Positions 12,560 through 24,600 of a DNA stretch of 64,000 nucleotides are shown piece by piece. Numbering within the stretch: the first letter of the stretch is position 1; every line of letters begins with the position of its first letter. A program made the translations under genes and the position numbers. Where the stretch lies: contig JAQGBZ010000003.1 in NCBI GenBank assembly GCA_034687125.1, positions 372,001 to 436,000 on the forward strand, read 5' to 3'. The notes beneath the pieces were generated by a model that saw only the letters and a list, made by a program, of their open reading frames with translations, ran no database searches and was not told where the DNA came from. Origin of the DNA: Neelides folsomi. Taxonomy: Eukaryota > Arthropoda > Collembola > Neelipleona > Neelidae.

Positions 12560-12948
12560 ATGATGGATACTTCGGTGACACCTGAAGTTGATTTGGCTCA
12601 GTCCAATCCCAATACTTCACCCACTCCAAGCATTCCTGAAGAAGTCTCCTACCACTCGGATGAGGAGGAGGAAGAAGAGGCCGAGGAACACGTGTCAATG
12701 GATGTTGAGTTCCTCAAGAGAGTCCTTCTCGGAAACGACGTTAGCCCACCAAATAAGAACAGAAGGACCCTCAGTTGTGAGCAATCTAATTCCGCTCATT
12801 TGTGGGCAAATAACCCAAGCAGAGTTTGCAGACTCAGTCCAAAGAAGCGAACTTCAGCTCCTCAATTCGGGAGGACAAACACTTTGAGGAATACTGTTAT
12901 ATTGAGAAGTAGGCGTTCATGGCCGGTTGCGCCGCCTCGAATACGAAG
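12560..12948 (+). CDS. dnc: PDE4/dunce alternative first coding exon A (SRRSWP...RIRR type)
   Basis: Proposed N-terminal exon of a cAMP-specific 3',5'-cyclic phosphodiesterase 4, the enzyme that hydrolyses cAMP to AMP. It gives 129 complete codons plus two bases of a split codon. Residues 34-43 are almost all Asp/Glu. Basic Ser/Thr sites lie at 68-72 (RRTLS), 95-99 (KKRTS) and 116-122 (RSRRSWP), and the end reads PPRIR plus a split codon AG|x, Arg if x is A or G. In human PDE4D4 and PDE4A long forms the corresponding segment has SRMSWP or TRMSWP and then RR just before F(D/E), so both motif and position agree. The donor is AAG|GTCGGT (GT at 12949-12950), a weak site but in the same phase as exons B, C and D. 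An in-frame TAG upstream fixes the ATG (MM, so 12563 is an alternative). The core exons are not in the window. A different gene with a similar tail is possible but less likely. Confidence 0.68.
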
Positions 12949-13499
12949 GTCGGTTTAATTCTGTTGACATTCGCTTCATGCACACATAAGAGCATTTTCA
13001 GCATCAACTATTTTATGACATGTCATTCATACTCACTCGTAAACATTACAATTATATATATTTTGAATAACACTCAAAAAGGAAGAAAGAGCGAGCTTTT
13101 ACACTTAAAAGCTTGATCTCAAAGGGAGCATTTGGATCGTGTAAGGTAATTTAGAAGATATTTGATGCGTTCAACATTAAAGAGATGTAGTGAAATCCTT
13201 TCCGCAAATTCATCATATTTCATATTTTATTAACTCAAAGAACACGAATCCCCCTTGGTATAAACTTCTTATCCCATTACAAAATAGATTCTAACAAACA
13301 TATCTTGTATGTATGAATGTATGTACTCGTAAGTATATAACATAGGTACTTATGTTTAATAAAAGAAAAAAAGTGAGTTATTGCTTCAGTGTATATACAT
13401 AAAGCTATCGATCGGATATTCTTCATCAGTTTATTCTTATCTCATGTGAGGTGGTACCTAGAGAATTGATGTTCTATAAATGACAACGTACATAGGTTT

Positions 13500-13655
13500 T
13501 GGATTTGATGGAAGCAGAAGAACGGTGCTATAAAATGAATCGTAGCTTAGAGCCTATCATCCCAATTGAATCCAAGCATCCAAAGACCCCCATAGATCAA
13601 ATGGGAATCGAACTCTAAAAATCAGGCCCAGTAAGAGCAATGAACTCGGCCTAAT
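13500..13655 (-). mobile_element. Candidate tRNA-derived SINE remnant
   Basis: Read on the minus strand, this GC-richer block has a box-A-like GGCCGAGTTCATTGCTC and then, about 30 bases on, GAGTTCGATTCCC, a near-consensus RNA polymerase III B box, followed by an unrelated body. The acceptor and T stems do not pair properly, so it is not a working tRNA. This is the pattern of a degenerate tRNA-derived SINE head. No A-rich tail or target duplication was found, so confidence is low. Confidence 0.3.
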
Positions 13656-16600
13656 TCTAATATATAGAATTACTGAAGTAAACCTCATTTCCTTTTCATT
13701 TTCATTCAATATTGGGGGATCTGGCGGACAAATTGCTTATTTCATCGTAAATTTCCTTCCAACTCAAATCCCCAAGATTCCGAATTTTCATTATACTCCT
13801 CAAATGACTTTCATGCGATCTTTATATTCACTTTTCTATCATACCTAATTAGCCTATTATATACCTTTGATATGTGTACCTTAGGTTTATACTAAAATTC
13901 ATCCGGGCAAAAATTCATAAGAAAAGATTTGCTATACTTGATTATATAACATATTATATATAACCACTTTTGTAATTTAAAATTTTACCTCATTTCGCAT
14001 CGGTTGTGACTTCGCAAAATTTTTTTGAGTAATGGCTATGCATGTTCATTTACATTTTCGTAAGGATATAAATATGAGGACCCATTCCCTTTATGTAATG
14101 TGCAGGTATATCTAGTAAATGACCTTTACTTTTTTAAGAGTCCTTCATTTAATTAAGAGTCAACTTCTTGCTTAGAATGAAATTAATCCTTGATGTATAA
14201 TTGCCATTTCCCAATTTGTTGCTCTCTTAATATTAGATTATACTTGACTTTAATTAACTATTTTCCTCCTGAGACTGCCACTAATTACAAACTTGTAAAG
14301 CTAATCACATTCCATAATATGGTAATACATTTACATGTATTCCGGTTCAATTAACAAAATAATTTAGTCTTTCTCTCTTATCTTTCGATTTAAAATTTAT
14401 TCTAATGTAAATTCCAATTTATCAAAAATATAAATTGATTAAATAATATTATATAAGTGCCTGTATTTAACTTTTTTTACTACTTTTCGGTATAATTAAA
14501 TAATACAGGTAAAATAGGGGCGTGTATTCTGCTATAATTTATCCAGTAAATTATAGAGTTTGAAAAGAGTATTATACCTATTTAAGAAAGTCAATTTCTA
14601 AGCCAATTTCTATGCGCCCTAGTTTGGATTAAAATCAAAGAGGCTCTTGAAGGAGAAGCTGTGATACGTATCTTTTGTCTTTTCTATTCAAGTGTTGATC
14701 TTCTAAAATGAAGTATAGGCTATAGGTTGTGCATGTAGAGGTGTTGAGATGGATCGATTCCCTTTCTCTACTTTCACCATATGATATAAACGTTTCCCCG
14801 CGTTTCGAGTCCCGCGCTCTAAAGGATGGGATTCGCAATTTTTCTATCCCTTTCCTTTTCCTTGTTCATAGCTTTCTGCTGCAAGAGGTGACGCTCCATG
14901 AGTGCTACATATAAGCTAGCATCTATTACCGAACGCGAACCTAATATGCTTTCTCACAACATGCATTTATCTTGGGTTCTTCGTTGTGATTTCATACCAT
15001 GATTTCATAACGAAAACTTTAATTCGTTACAAAATTAAATTGACGGTTGATTTTATGTTCATATTCTAACTTTAAGTATCACTTGCTAACAATAATACAT
15101 ATTTCCATTTTTCATGGTTTAAAGTTTAAACTAATAATATGGTAAATGATTGATAAAAAAGTTGAAACATTTTATCAAAATTTAAGACACTTTCACTTGA
15201 TGGAGAACCATAACTTTGTATTTTATCAAGTTTCGTTTTGAAATATTTAATGGGCAGGTTGAAAGTAGGGAGCAATGATGTTTTTTTTGATCCTGAGTTT
15301 GTGTGTTTATGAATACCTATGTATCTTATAACACTTACATACATTTAACATTAGCCGAGTAGGATGAAACATTTAAGTAGTTTTAAAATATTTCACTTAT
15401 GAAGTTATGATGAATGAAATGCTTTAGAAAGTCAAAAGTTCCAGAGTTTAGCATAAGTTCATATAATCCGATAAAAACTTTTTTTGCCTTTTGAACTGGA
15501 AGATTATAATAAAGCTTTTGGAAATTTCAAGCGATATATGTATGAAAAAATTCATGAAGTTGAATTTGGAGCACTTGATATCGCTGGAATAACTATCTGT
15601 ATGCTCGTTAAAAGATTAAAAATCGTTCCTAAAATAGAAAAATGATCCTCTTACTTTACTAGGTTTTGATGTTTTATGTAACTTTATCTCCTTATTTTTT
15701 CCTTCAAGTTTTGCATTAGTATAGTGTAGACATGTGCGACTTTCGATTGATTTTCAAAAAATTATCTTTAAACGATTTAAGTAAGTTTTAAATTTCTCTC
15801 CCTGAAATTTTCAATTTTCCAATTTGCATGAATATTATGAGTTTATAGAGTTTATTTTGACGCTGAAGCTTAATTTCCCTATGTAATTATTTTTAAACCA
15901 AACTAAATAGATTTCTTTATGTTTAAAGACCAAAAATTGTTTTTCTTTATTAAATCCAGATATAATGAATTTTTGCAAAATTCAAAACAATTTCTCATTA
16001 GGGGTGCAGATAATGGAATAGCCAGAGGCTTTTTTTCTGAAAGTCGAAAACTTGATGATTATCTTGAGATCCAAGTTGGGAAAATTGATAATAGGTTTAT
16101 CTTCTATAATATTAGTTGAGCAAATACCCAATAATATAATAAAGGATCTACCTATATTTGTTTTTATAAAGTTAAAGAAACTATGTATGTCTCATACTTC
16201 ATACACTTTTGAAGTACATAAGATAGTAGTATAATATTAATCGTATAGGATAAGGGTATAAACTATATAAAAAGAAGTGAGTTATTGACTCGCAAGATTG
16301 AAATGTCAAAGATCCTACAGTCTGGTCTTCCATCTTTTTTCAAATTTACTTTCTTTTCTCCTTTTTATTAAATATTATACCAATGGTATGCTTCTATTTT
16401 TCATATTATTAGCTAATAAATATGGTATATATTAATATGAATGTATTTATTTAAATACATAAAAACATAAAAGAGTATATAGGTAAGTGCCTTTAAATTA
16501 ATATAATTTAGCCGTTGGCGCATTCTCCGAGTTAACTGGACCAAATGATATATGGTACATTTACATTACATACTAGGTACATAGCATAAATACAAGTATG

Positions 16601-18664
16601 TATGTAGTTATGTATGTGCATACACCATGGATGATTTTTCCAATGGTTCTTGAATTAGAATTTTTATAGAATATTTAGAATACTTTCCTTTCACCTTTTA
16701 AAAGAAATTAATGACTAAATTATTTATTCTTTTGTGCCTACTAACTATTATGACTGATATAACAAGTTACGTGACTAACAAGCTGAATGTATGGAATCAA
16801 CGTTGACTTGCCTTCATTTGTACTAACTACTTATTAGATATATTCTTCATTCTGAAGTTTAATAATAATGAAACGTGAAGGGATATACTCTATGCATGTG
16901 AGGTAGGAAAGATTTGAGACCTGTAGTAGGAGCTGAAGGACGCAGGATGTGTAAGGAGTTCCACATGCTTTTGATCGTTATATGAGGTTGGCTGTGGAGC
17001 GGAGCTCCGAGAAGGTATGAGAGAATGTGAGAAATAAATACCCGGCTCCGGTAGCAGACAAGTGGTAGTAGGGTTGGTGAGGGAAGAAGGGAACCATCAT
17101 CAGAAGCAACGCTGCTCGCCCATTCCTTTACCAACTAGAAGTACCTAGAAATCGGTTCTGTTAGCCAGTGACTTCCACTACCTCACTACGGAAAATAAGT
17201 ATCCTGGTGAGATTCCTCTTCTCGACTCAATCTCCTTGTAACTTCTAATTAAAAGTGACGTGTTACGCTTTTGGAGCTTTGCTACTATAATACCTCTATT
17301 TCATCCACGGCCCTTCGTCCTCAATTTTGTGATCCCAGTTTAAATCTTTAATCTAAAACACTTTTACACAAGACTCGAGTTGACTCGTTTTATGTATTTA
17401 GAATCTCCTTTCCCCCGCGTTTCTCGACTCACAATTTGACTGTGGTCGCGCTTGTAGAAAAATCATCTGAATAATTTAAATGGCTTCAAATAACTCTCAA
17501 AAGTGGGAAGTCAGAGAGGAATTTCATTAAAGTTGTTGATGGAATCATATCGTTGAATTTCAATTAAATATCCATTTGTTTAGTCGACTTGCTGTATGAA
17601 GACAAATAATGACGAGCTCTAGTTCTGTTGATTAAAATGAAAATGAATAGAATTTTTCTTCAAAGGCGACTTTGTTCAGATTTAACTGTTGCGGTCTTTC
17701 CGAGTTGTTGGGTTCTCATTTTGTTCTGAATTCTTCCCATTGTGGAGTGAAGAAGTTGAAGAACATGAGAGAGTTGGATTGGAAATATAATGAAAAATCG
17801 TTGTTTGGAGTGTGTCCCCTCCTCTCATATACTCTTACGTGCAAAGAAGAACAATTCCTCACATTTCCCAACTTATCGTCAATCTCTCTCCTGATATAGA
17901 AATGTTATAGAGGGCGACGACGAGGACGAGTTTATATATTATACATAGGTGATAATAGCATGCGAAGAGTGACTGTGAGTTGAACAGATAGTCGGTCGGA
18001 TATATTGGCAGAAAGGACAGTAAAGTTTCCATGGGCAACATCGGGATTCTCTTCTTCTATCTTCACGACCCTTAATAGTGAGACTCTTCGGGCCATTATT
18101 GAGAATCGAAATCTGACTTGAATCTTTATTGATTTCCCAATAATACCTCATCGTCTAACTTTCCATATCATATAAAATTCCTCCCATTCAAGGGTTCGAG
18201 AGATAAAGATGGTAATGAAGGAAATCTCCTGAATATTCAGCAGGGAAGGATTTCTCCTGCTCATGGCCCACGTTCAATCCACTGTACTAATTCAATAACT
18301 TAATTCCTGAAGACTTTGATTCTGATTAGGAATTATTTTGTAATATGAGAATTGGGGCTTTTAAAGAGACACTCCAATTCCTTTGTTCACATTCTGCGGT
18401 CATTGGGCATGAGCTGACTGCGAGAGGAGCGAAGTAAATGAGATTGAAAGTGAGTTGGAAGTTGGAATTTAATTCGCCAAGGATGTTTACGAACAAACAA
18501 GAAGGGAATTGTATCTGTACATTTAAACTTTTGGTTTAATAATGAGACGCAACATGGAAGACCCGACTTTCCACCAGCACCCATATAATATATCGTAATT
18601 ACTCAACTATTAGTGAATGTGTGTGATGGTGGAATGAAGGCGCCTTTAGTTTTCTTCGAACAAG

Positions 18665-18672
18665 TGACGTCA
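18665..18672. promoter_or_regulatory. Perfect cAMP response element octamer (TGACGTCA)
   Basis: The full palindromic CREB/ATF consensus occurs in intron-like DNA between PDE4 exons A and B. About 0.5 copies are expected by chance in 64 kb at this base composition, and two are present. A role in cAMP feedback is inference only. Confidence 0.3.
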
Positions 18673-21600
18673 AAAGATGATGATTCGAAATGAGCAAGTA
18701 GCATGCGATTGATAATATAATACGCTAACTTCGTAATTCCTCACCTTCTGCGACCATTGGAAGAGCCCATCTTTACCTTTCTTATTAACATGATTAAATA
18801 GTAGAGAAGTCATTCCAGAATAAGAAAACTTCAATACAATCGGGTTGTGTTATTCCTTTCAAGTCTCCGCTACTGCGTCTAGTTACAACAACCTGCGTGA
18901 ACCATGAGGAATTATTAAGCTTTAAATGGCAATTGGTCCTCTAGAAGAAGAAAATAATACTTTCTGTGACATGTATTGACCATCCTGAAGGTTATTTAAC
19001 ATCAACAAGTAGTAAAAAGAAACTATTTAATAATTAATTTCTTGGTTTATAATGAAAATTGCCAACCTTGTAAGAAACTTTTGAGGTTACCATTCGTCAA
19101 GGCTGAAGAAACTTTTATTTTTCGAACAAGTTCAACTATGTTCAGTAATTGTGCAGCAAAGTTGGGATTTATTGAGGATTTTTAGAAAATTCAATTCAGT
19201 GTTCTTTACAAATAGACTTGTGAGGCAAAATGCAAGGGGAAAAAGGAAGTTTGGTTGATTTGCAAAAATACCACACTCGGTTCGCCAGGTCTCGCCGTCA
19301 CACATTGGCAAATGTTTTACGGTAAGATTTATGTGAAATTACTACACGTATTTTTAATTTTGAGAGAAGCATTCCTCCAATTTCTCATGAATCATTACTC
19401 CATATTACAGTCAACATTGATTTATTTCCTTGTTCATGAAGGTTAGACCCGAATCTCAAATTATTAGTTATTTGAACCGAATGCACGCTATGCCATACAT
19501 TGTCCCAATTTTTCATTCTCCTTTTTATTTTAACATACCAATATATCATACATGTTAGAAAAACTTTTCTCGTAACCAAACGTCCATCGATCATCTGCGC
19601 AATTATAGTTTTAATTAATGTTTATTATTTAAAATGACCTCAAATCGCATTTCATAAAGGTTCACTTGATTCAATTTTTATCAAGTTACAAAATGAAAAA
19701 TGACGAGCCTTTCCCAAATTACTCCATATCATGCTCATTTATAATGAATATCATTTAATTAATTTAAAGCGTATTTGCATGCTTGCATTTTTATTGGCAG
19801 TTCAGTTCATTATCTCTTGAAATAAGAAAATAGAACGAACAAAGATTTCATCTATTGTCAGTTTCTTAAATCGCATGCTTGGATTCGGGTTGAACAATAT
19901 TTAAATGCAAATGGTGAGAAAATGAATGGCTGAACTGAATCAAACTTTTGATTCATCCTTTGGGCCAACTCGGTCTTGAGAAGTGCTCTATTGATATAAG
20001 AAAAGTCTTATAAAAATACACATCGTTTGCTCTCATAGTTTGCTCTCCTTTCTTTCACTCACTCATTGAGCTAGAGCCGTGTGGACAGATTGAGGAAAAA
20101 AGTGAAGGAAACGAATGTTTTTCACGACTGCTTCCTCCTCCTTACTCAATCTTGATAGGGAGACGTATGTGGATGTAAAGTAGATTGAAGTGCGGTGAGA
20201 GCGTTGAATCTTCGACTAACATACATTTTTCTATTCTTAGTTTTCTTAGATGCTACAAGTGCCCTTTTGTTTTCTTTTTTCCTTATTCTTCTTCCTCTGT
20301 AAGCTGTCGTGTCGAGTGGGCATTTTCGTCGCCTTCCATTCCTCTGATCATTTGATTAAATTATCACAAATGTGACTTGGTCCCACACTCTCTACCTTTT
20401 TTCACACCCCGCAGCTTGCGAAAATAAATAGAAAAAGAAAGGGAACGGAGGATGCCAGAAATAGAACCTACAAATGAGATTGATCACGGTTGGATTGAAT
20501 AAAATATTTTAATAGAATTTCCCACAACCTGGAGATCGAACTTTGAAATGTACCTAACTTTGTTGTCGTTTAAAAAACAATTAAATTAAGTTTACAATAC
20601 TCCATAATGTATCCAAATAATAATGAGAGTTTGAATAGAGCTTATGCAAAGAAAAGAATCGGCTTTCTAGTTAATTGAAACATATTGAACAAGAGGTTTG
20701 TTTTGTCAAAGCAAACAATGAGGAAAAGTAAGACATCTTAGAAATTACAACATTGAATTTCAGAGAATCCTCAGAGGAATGAAAGGAAAATTTTCTTTGC
20801 TTCAACAGAACTCCTCATTTCTCCTTTTATGACCAAACAAAGAAATGTATCCTTAATTCAAAAGTACATAGAACTTTGAGATTAAAATTCCCTATTTACA
20901 AACAATTTCATACAAAGTTAAACTCCTCAAATAAAAGTTTTCAAACACAATTCTCAATTGCTATTTTTGTTCACTTGTTAATAAATGATTTTACCTTTGA
21001 GAATAAAATATTTAATAAAAAGTTTTGTGGAAAAATGTCTAAACACGACAAAGGAATCCCCACAAATTACAGACAGAATTTGGTTTTTTAAAAAAATGTT
21101 TAACTCAGGATGAAGTAAACAAATTAAAAATGGAGAGGAAAGTAGGTGGATAATCTGATTCAACTAGTTGACATTTTTGAATACAGTGCCAGGATTTTTC
21201 ATTTAATGCAATGACAATAATAATACTGTATGAAACCCCAACTTGATACAGAGATATAGTAGCAAAGAGTCATTGCCAAGAAATCAGGTGAGGTTGTTGA
21301 ATTTAAAAGAGAAAAATCAGCAGTTGGCTGCATTGGTTTTTCTAATCCTAGGCCAAATGTAAAATTACTGCGGTAGCTGTGACCGGCCCTGAATGAATTA
21401 TCCATCTATAATATTATAAGCTTTACTTTGCTATCTCAAGATTCAAATTTTGCCAAATTGGCAAAGGATTCTGATCTAATAAATTTCTCTTTCATCTTAT
21501 TTCATCATTTTCAATATTTTTGGTTAAAGTTGCTATTTCGTATAAATGTGAGCCACATAGTTGTTTAATAGCATGACAGAATGAGTTATATACTATAAAT

Positions 21601-24600
21601 TCGCTTTGCATCTTCTATAAGAGGGTGGTCAAAGGTCATAAAGTGTTTTATACCAAGTGTTTTAAATTTTTACCAATTTTATTATAAAGTAAACTTATTG
21701 TTAGTTTAGGTAGTTATAAAATCTGGTTAATATTTTGCTGAGGATCAAGGAAAACCTTTATTTAAATAGATAATTGAGCAATTGAATAATAATAATGGTT
21801 AAAAATAAACACTCGTTATCCACTAATAGACGAATTATTCATGTTATAATAATACGAGATCGAACAAAGTCGAACTTTGTGTGCTAGAATACATATTATT
21901 CTAGAATAGGTGTATGCTAATTCAGCTGATTTGTCTATTAAACTTTTCCTTAATATTTATTCTCAAATAAGATTTCCAACATTTTAAGATAAAAGTCTGA
22001 ATTATAATTAATTAGTATATATAAATACCTTCCCATTTCATTTTATGTTCAATACGCACGTTTGAGTTAATTTTAGCTTATTTGAATATTTTCCAGTCCT
22101 TACTTGTGATATCTGGTTTTACGTAAATGCAAAAGCGAAGCAATTTCTTATTGATTTTTGCACGTTTCCTTTACATGCATATTTTGGTACTTTTCTTTCG
22201 ATTTTGTCGTTCGCGAATGAAATAAGGCTAAGGTCACTATCGAAGCTTTACCAAATAACCCTTTATTCGAATTTCTCAATGAATTCCCACTCCCACAAAT
22301 ATGGCTCGTTTCATATAATACGTACTAGAGAAAGTTCAACTTTATATATGTGGAATACTAACATTGCAAACATGAAGCATAACAATAAAATGGCTATGTC
22401 CTAGCATAATGGGACAAATTGTTTATAATGTACCATATGTATAAGCAGTTCTTGTTCTAAGATCTTATTATAACAGTCATTCCGACTATAATATTGTGTA
22501 CTTGTGGTCTGGATACAAGTAAAGTAGTTTAATGGTCTGGTGAGATTGATTCGGTATAAAGTATCTGTATTGTATGGTATTGTGTACTCCTTTCATTCCA
22601 TCCTTGGGCATCTAATGGTCTCTAAAATGAGGTGAATCACGGAAATGGTCAAAAAGGATTTTCTCTTTTGGGTTTCCTTTTTCTACTCCGCTTAGCTTTA
22701 GATTTGGAACAGGAAAATGTGGAGTGGAGGGGAGGCGATGTTGAATGTTCTAAATGTCGATTGTCATAAATAATTCTCGCGAAAGAGATAATAATGACCT
22801 AATGGGTTAGAAGCGAATTTCGGGGAAAAGTATGTCGCTTTTATCGGGATTTTGACCTTACCCTTTTATGACTCTCTAAAATCCTCACAAACTTCTGTCT
22901 TAAAACGAATTACTTTGTTTATCGCAACTTTACAACGGTACACGAACATCATTTGAAGTGTTATAGACTTTATATAAAAAGTACTAAATATAAAAAAGGC
23001 TCTAAAACGCAATTTATTCATTTGTTATAAATTAATAATTTAAGCCAGTAGTAAACCTGTTAAAGATATTTAGGTAATATTCCCTAATTCAGTTCATTCA
23101 ACATTAATTCATGGTTATTCTCGTTTTCATATTTTCATTTCATCATTAAAAAGTATATTGAAATTTTGTAATGTCTGTTGTTAAATGTTAAAATGACAGA
23201 GTTGTGTAAATGTTTAGCCATTTGAAATTCAAATAAGAATTAAGAGTTGAAGCAATTGAAATATCTTCCCCTTTATGCTTAATAATAATACTTAATTGAA
23301 TAAAATGGTTGAAATTTCAAATCAAAGTTGGAACCTCAAATGAGATTCCCTCATTAAAATCTGCGGTTTGTCGCGCATCCTCATTTTACCGTGTTCGAAA
23401 TCGAGGTCGACTTTCTATGTAGTAATTAACCACTAATGATTTTCCACCAATTGTAATTAAAATAATTTTGCTCTTTTTAAAATTACCATAAATTATTTTT
23501 TCCAATTGAATGAAATTTTTTATTTTTCCTTACCCAAGATGATTAATTATTTATACTTGAAATACCTTCTTGAATTTATTAAATATCTAGAGTTTCTAGA
23601 GTCCAGAGTATTCAGGTCCAGATATTTATAACTACAAACTTTTTGAATGTATAAAACTTAAGTAGCTAAAAGATAACGTTTAATACATTAACGCATATTT
23701 CATATGGTACAGTGGCAAATAGATCATATACAGTACTACAGACATGTTATTATTTTCATAATTTAGCATTTAATATAATTAGCATTATATCAAAGTAATT
23801 TATTATTATCTTCTAAGGATGAAACGTGGGTATGATGCATATAGTGATTTACCATAAAGTTTTGAAAACTTGGAGATTTTGTGACGTGTTTGCCCAAATA
23901 TATTCATTCATGTTAAGAAAGTCTCCGGGGATCCTTTTCAATGATTTATTATCAAGAGAAAAGCCAACGCGTCGTTTTATTAATTTAAACTCAAATATTT
24001 ACAGGGATTCATAAGAGTAATCAGTGGTAAAGTGGTTAGTTGGATTAATCAGAATTACTTAAAAATGATATTTAGAATTTATTGGCGTTTTACCGCTTTA
24101 TGATTAGCTTCAATTTACATCAATTCTAATCGAGGCAACATTAATTTGAAATATGTTGAAATTATAAATATTACATCATTTAATGGATTAATCTAAATTC
24201 CACATATTTTACAATCCTACATATTATACTTATGCGTGTAGAAGTATTCGTGTACAATGTACATTCTGTAAAAGTATTTACTTTATAAGGAGTTTAAAGA
24301 AATTTGTATTTGTACGGATGTAATTTACAATGAGATAAAATGTATTTTCGAGTGGTTTTACGAAAGAAAAAGATTAATGCTGAAAGAGTGACAAATGAAT
24401 TTATGGCGATGCTGACTTAAATATAAATTCAACTATTGTTTCAAATACTAGAGTAGAAAGTAAAGTAGCCCAATAAGAATATTTGATTAGGGATGTGAGA
24501 GTTGTTTTTTAAGAGAGAACGAGAAAGAGCTTTCATTGTTATCATGTCCTTGCTATGTTGAAATAATTGAAGAAGAAAGGTTCCATTACATTACACAATG

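Noticed and set aside
12588-12887. 99-codon + frame overlapping exon A
   Set aside because: Out of frame with the exon whose end matches PDE4 motifs; no true ATG at its head and no suitable donor.
13600-13655. tRNA gene on the minus strand
   Set aside because: A good B-box-like sequence is present, but the T stem and acceptor stem do not pair and the D arm is poor. Kept only as a SINE-like remnant.
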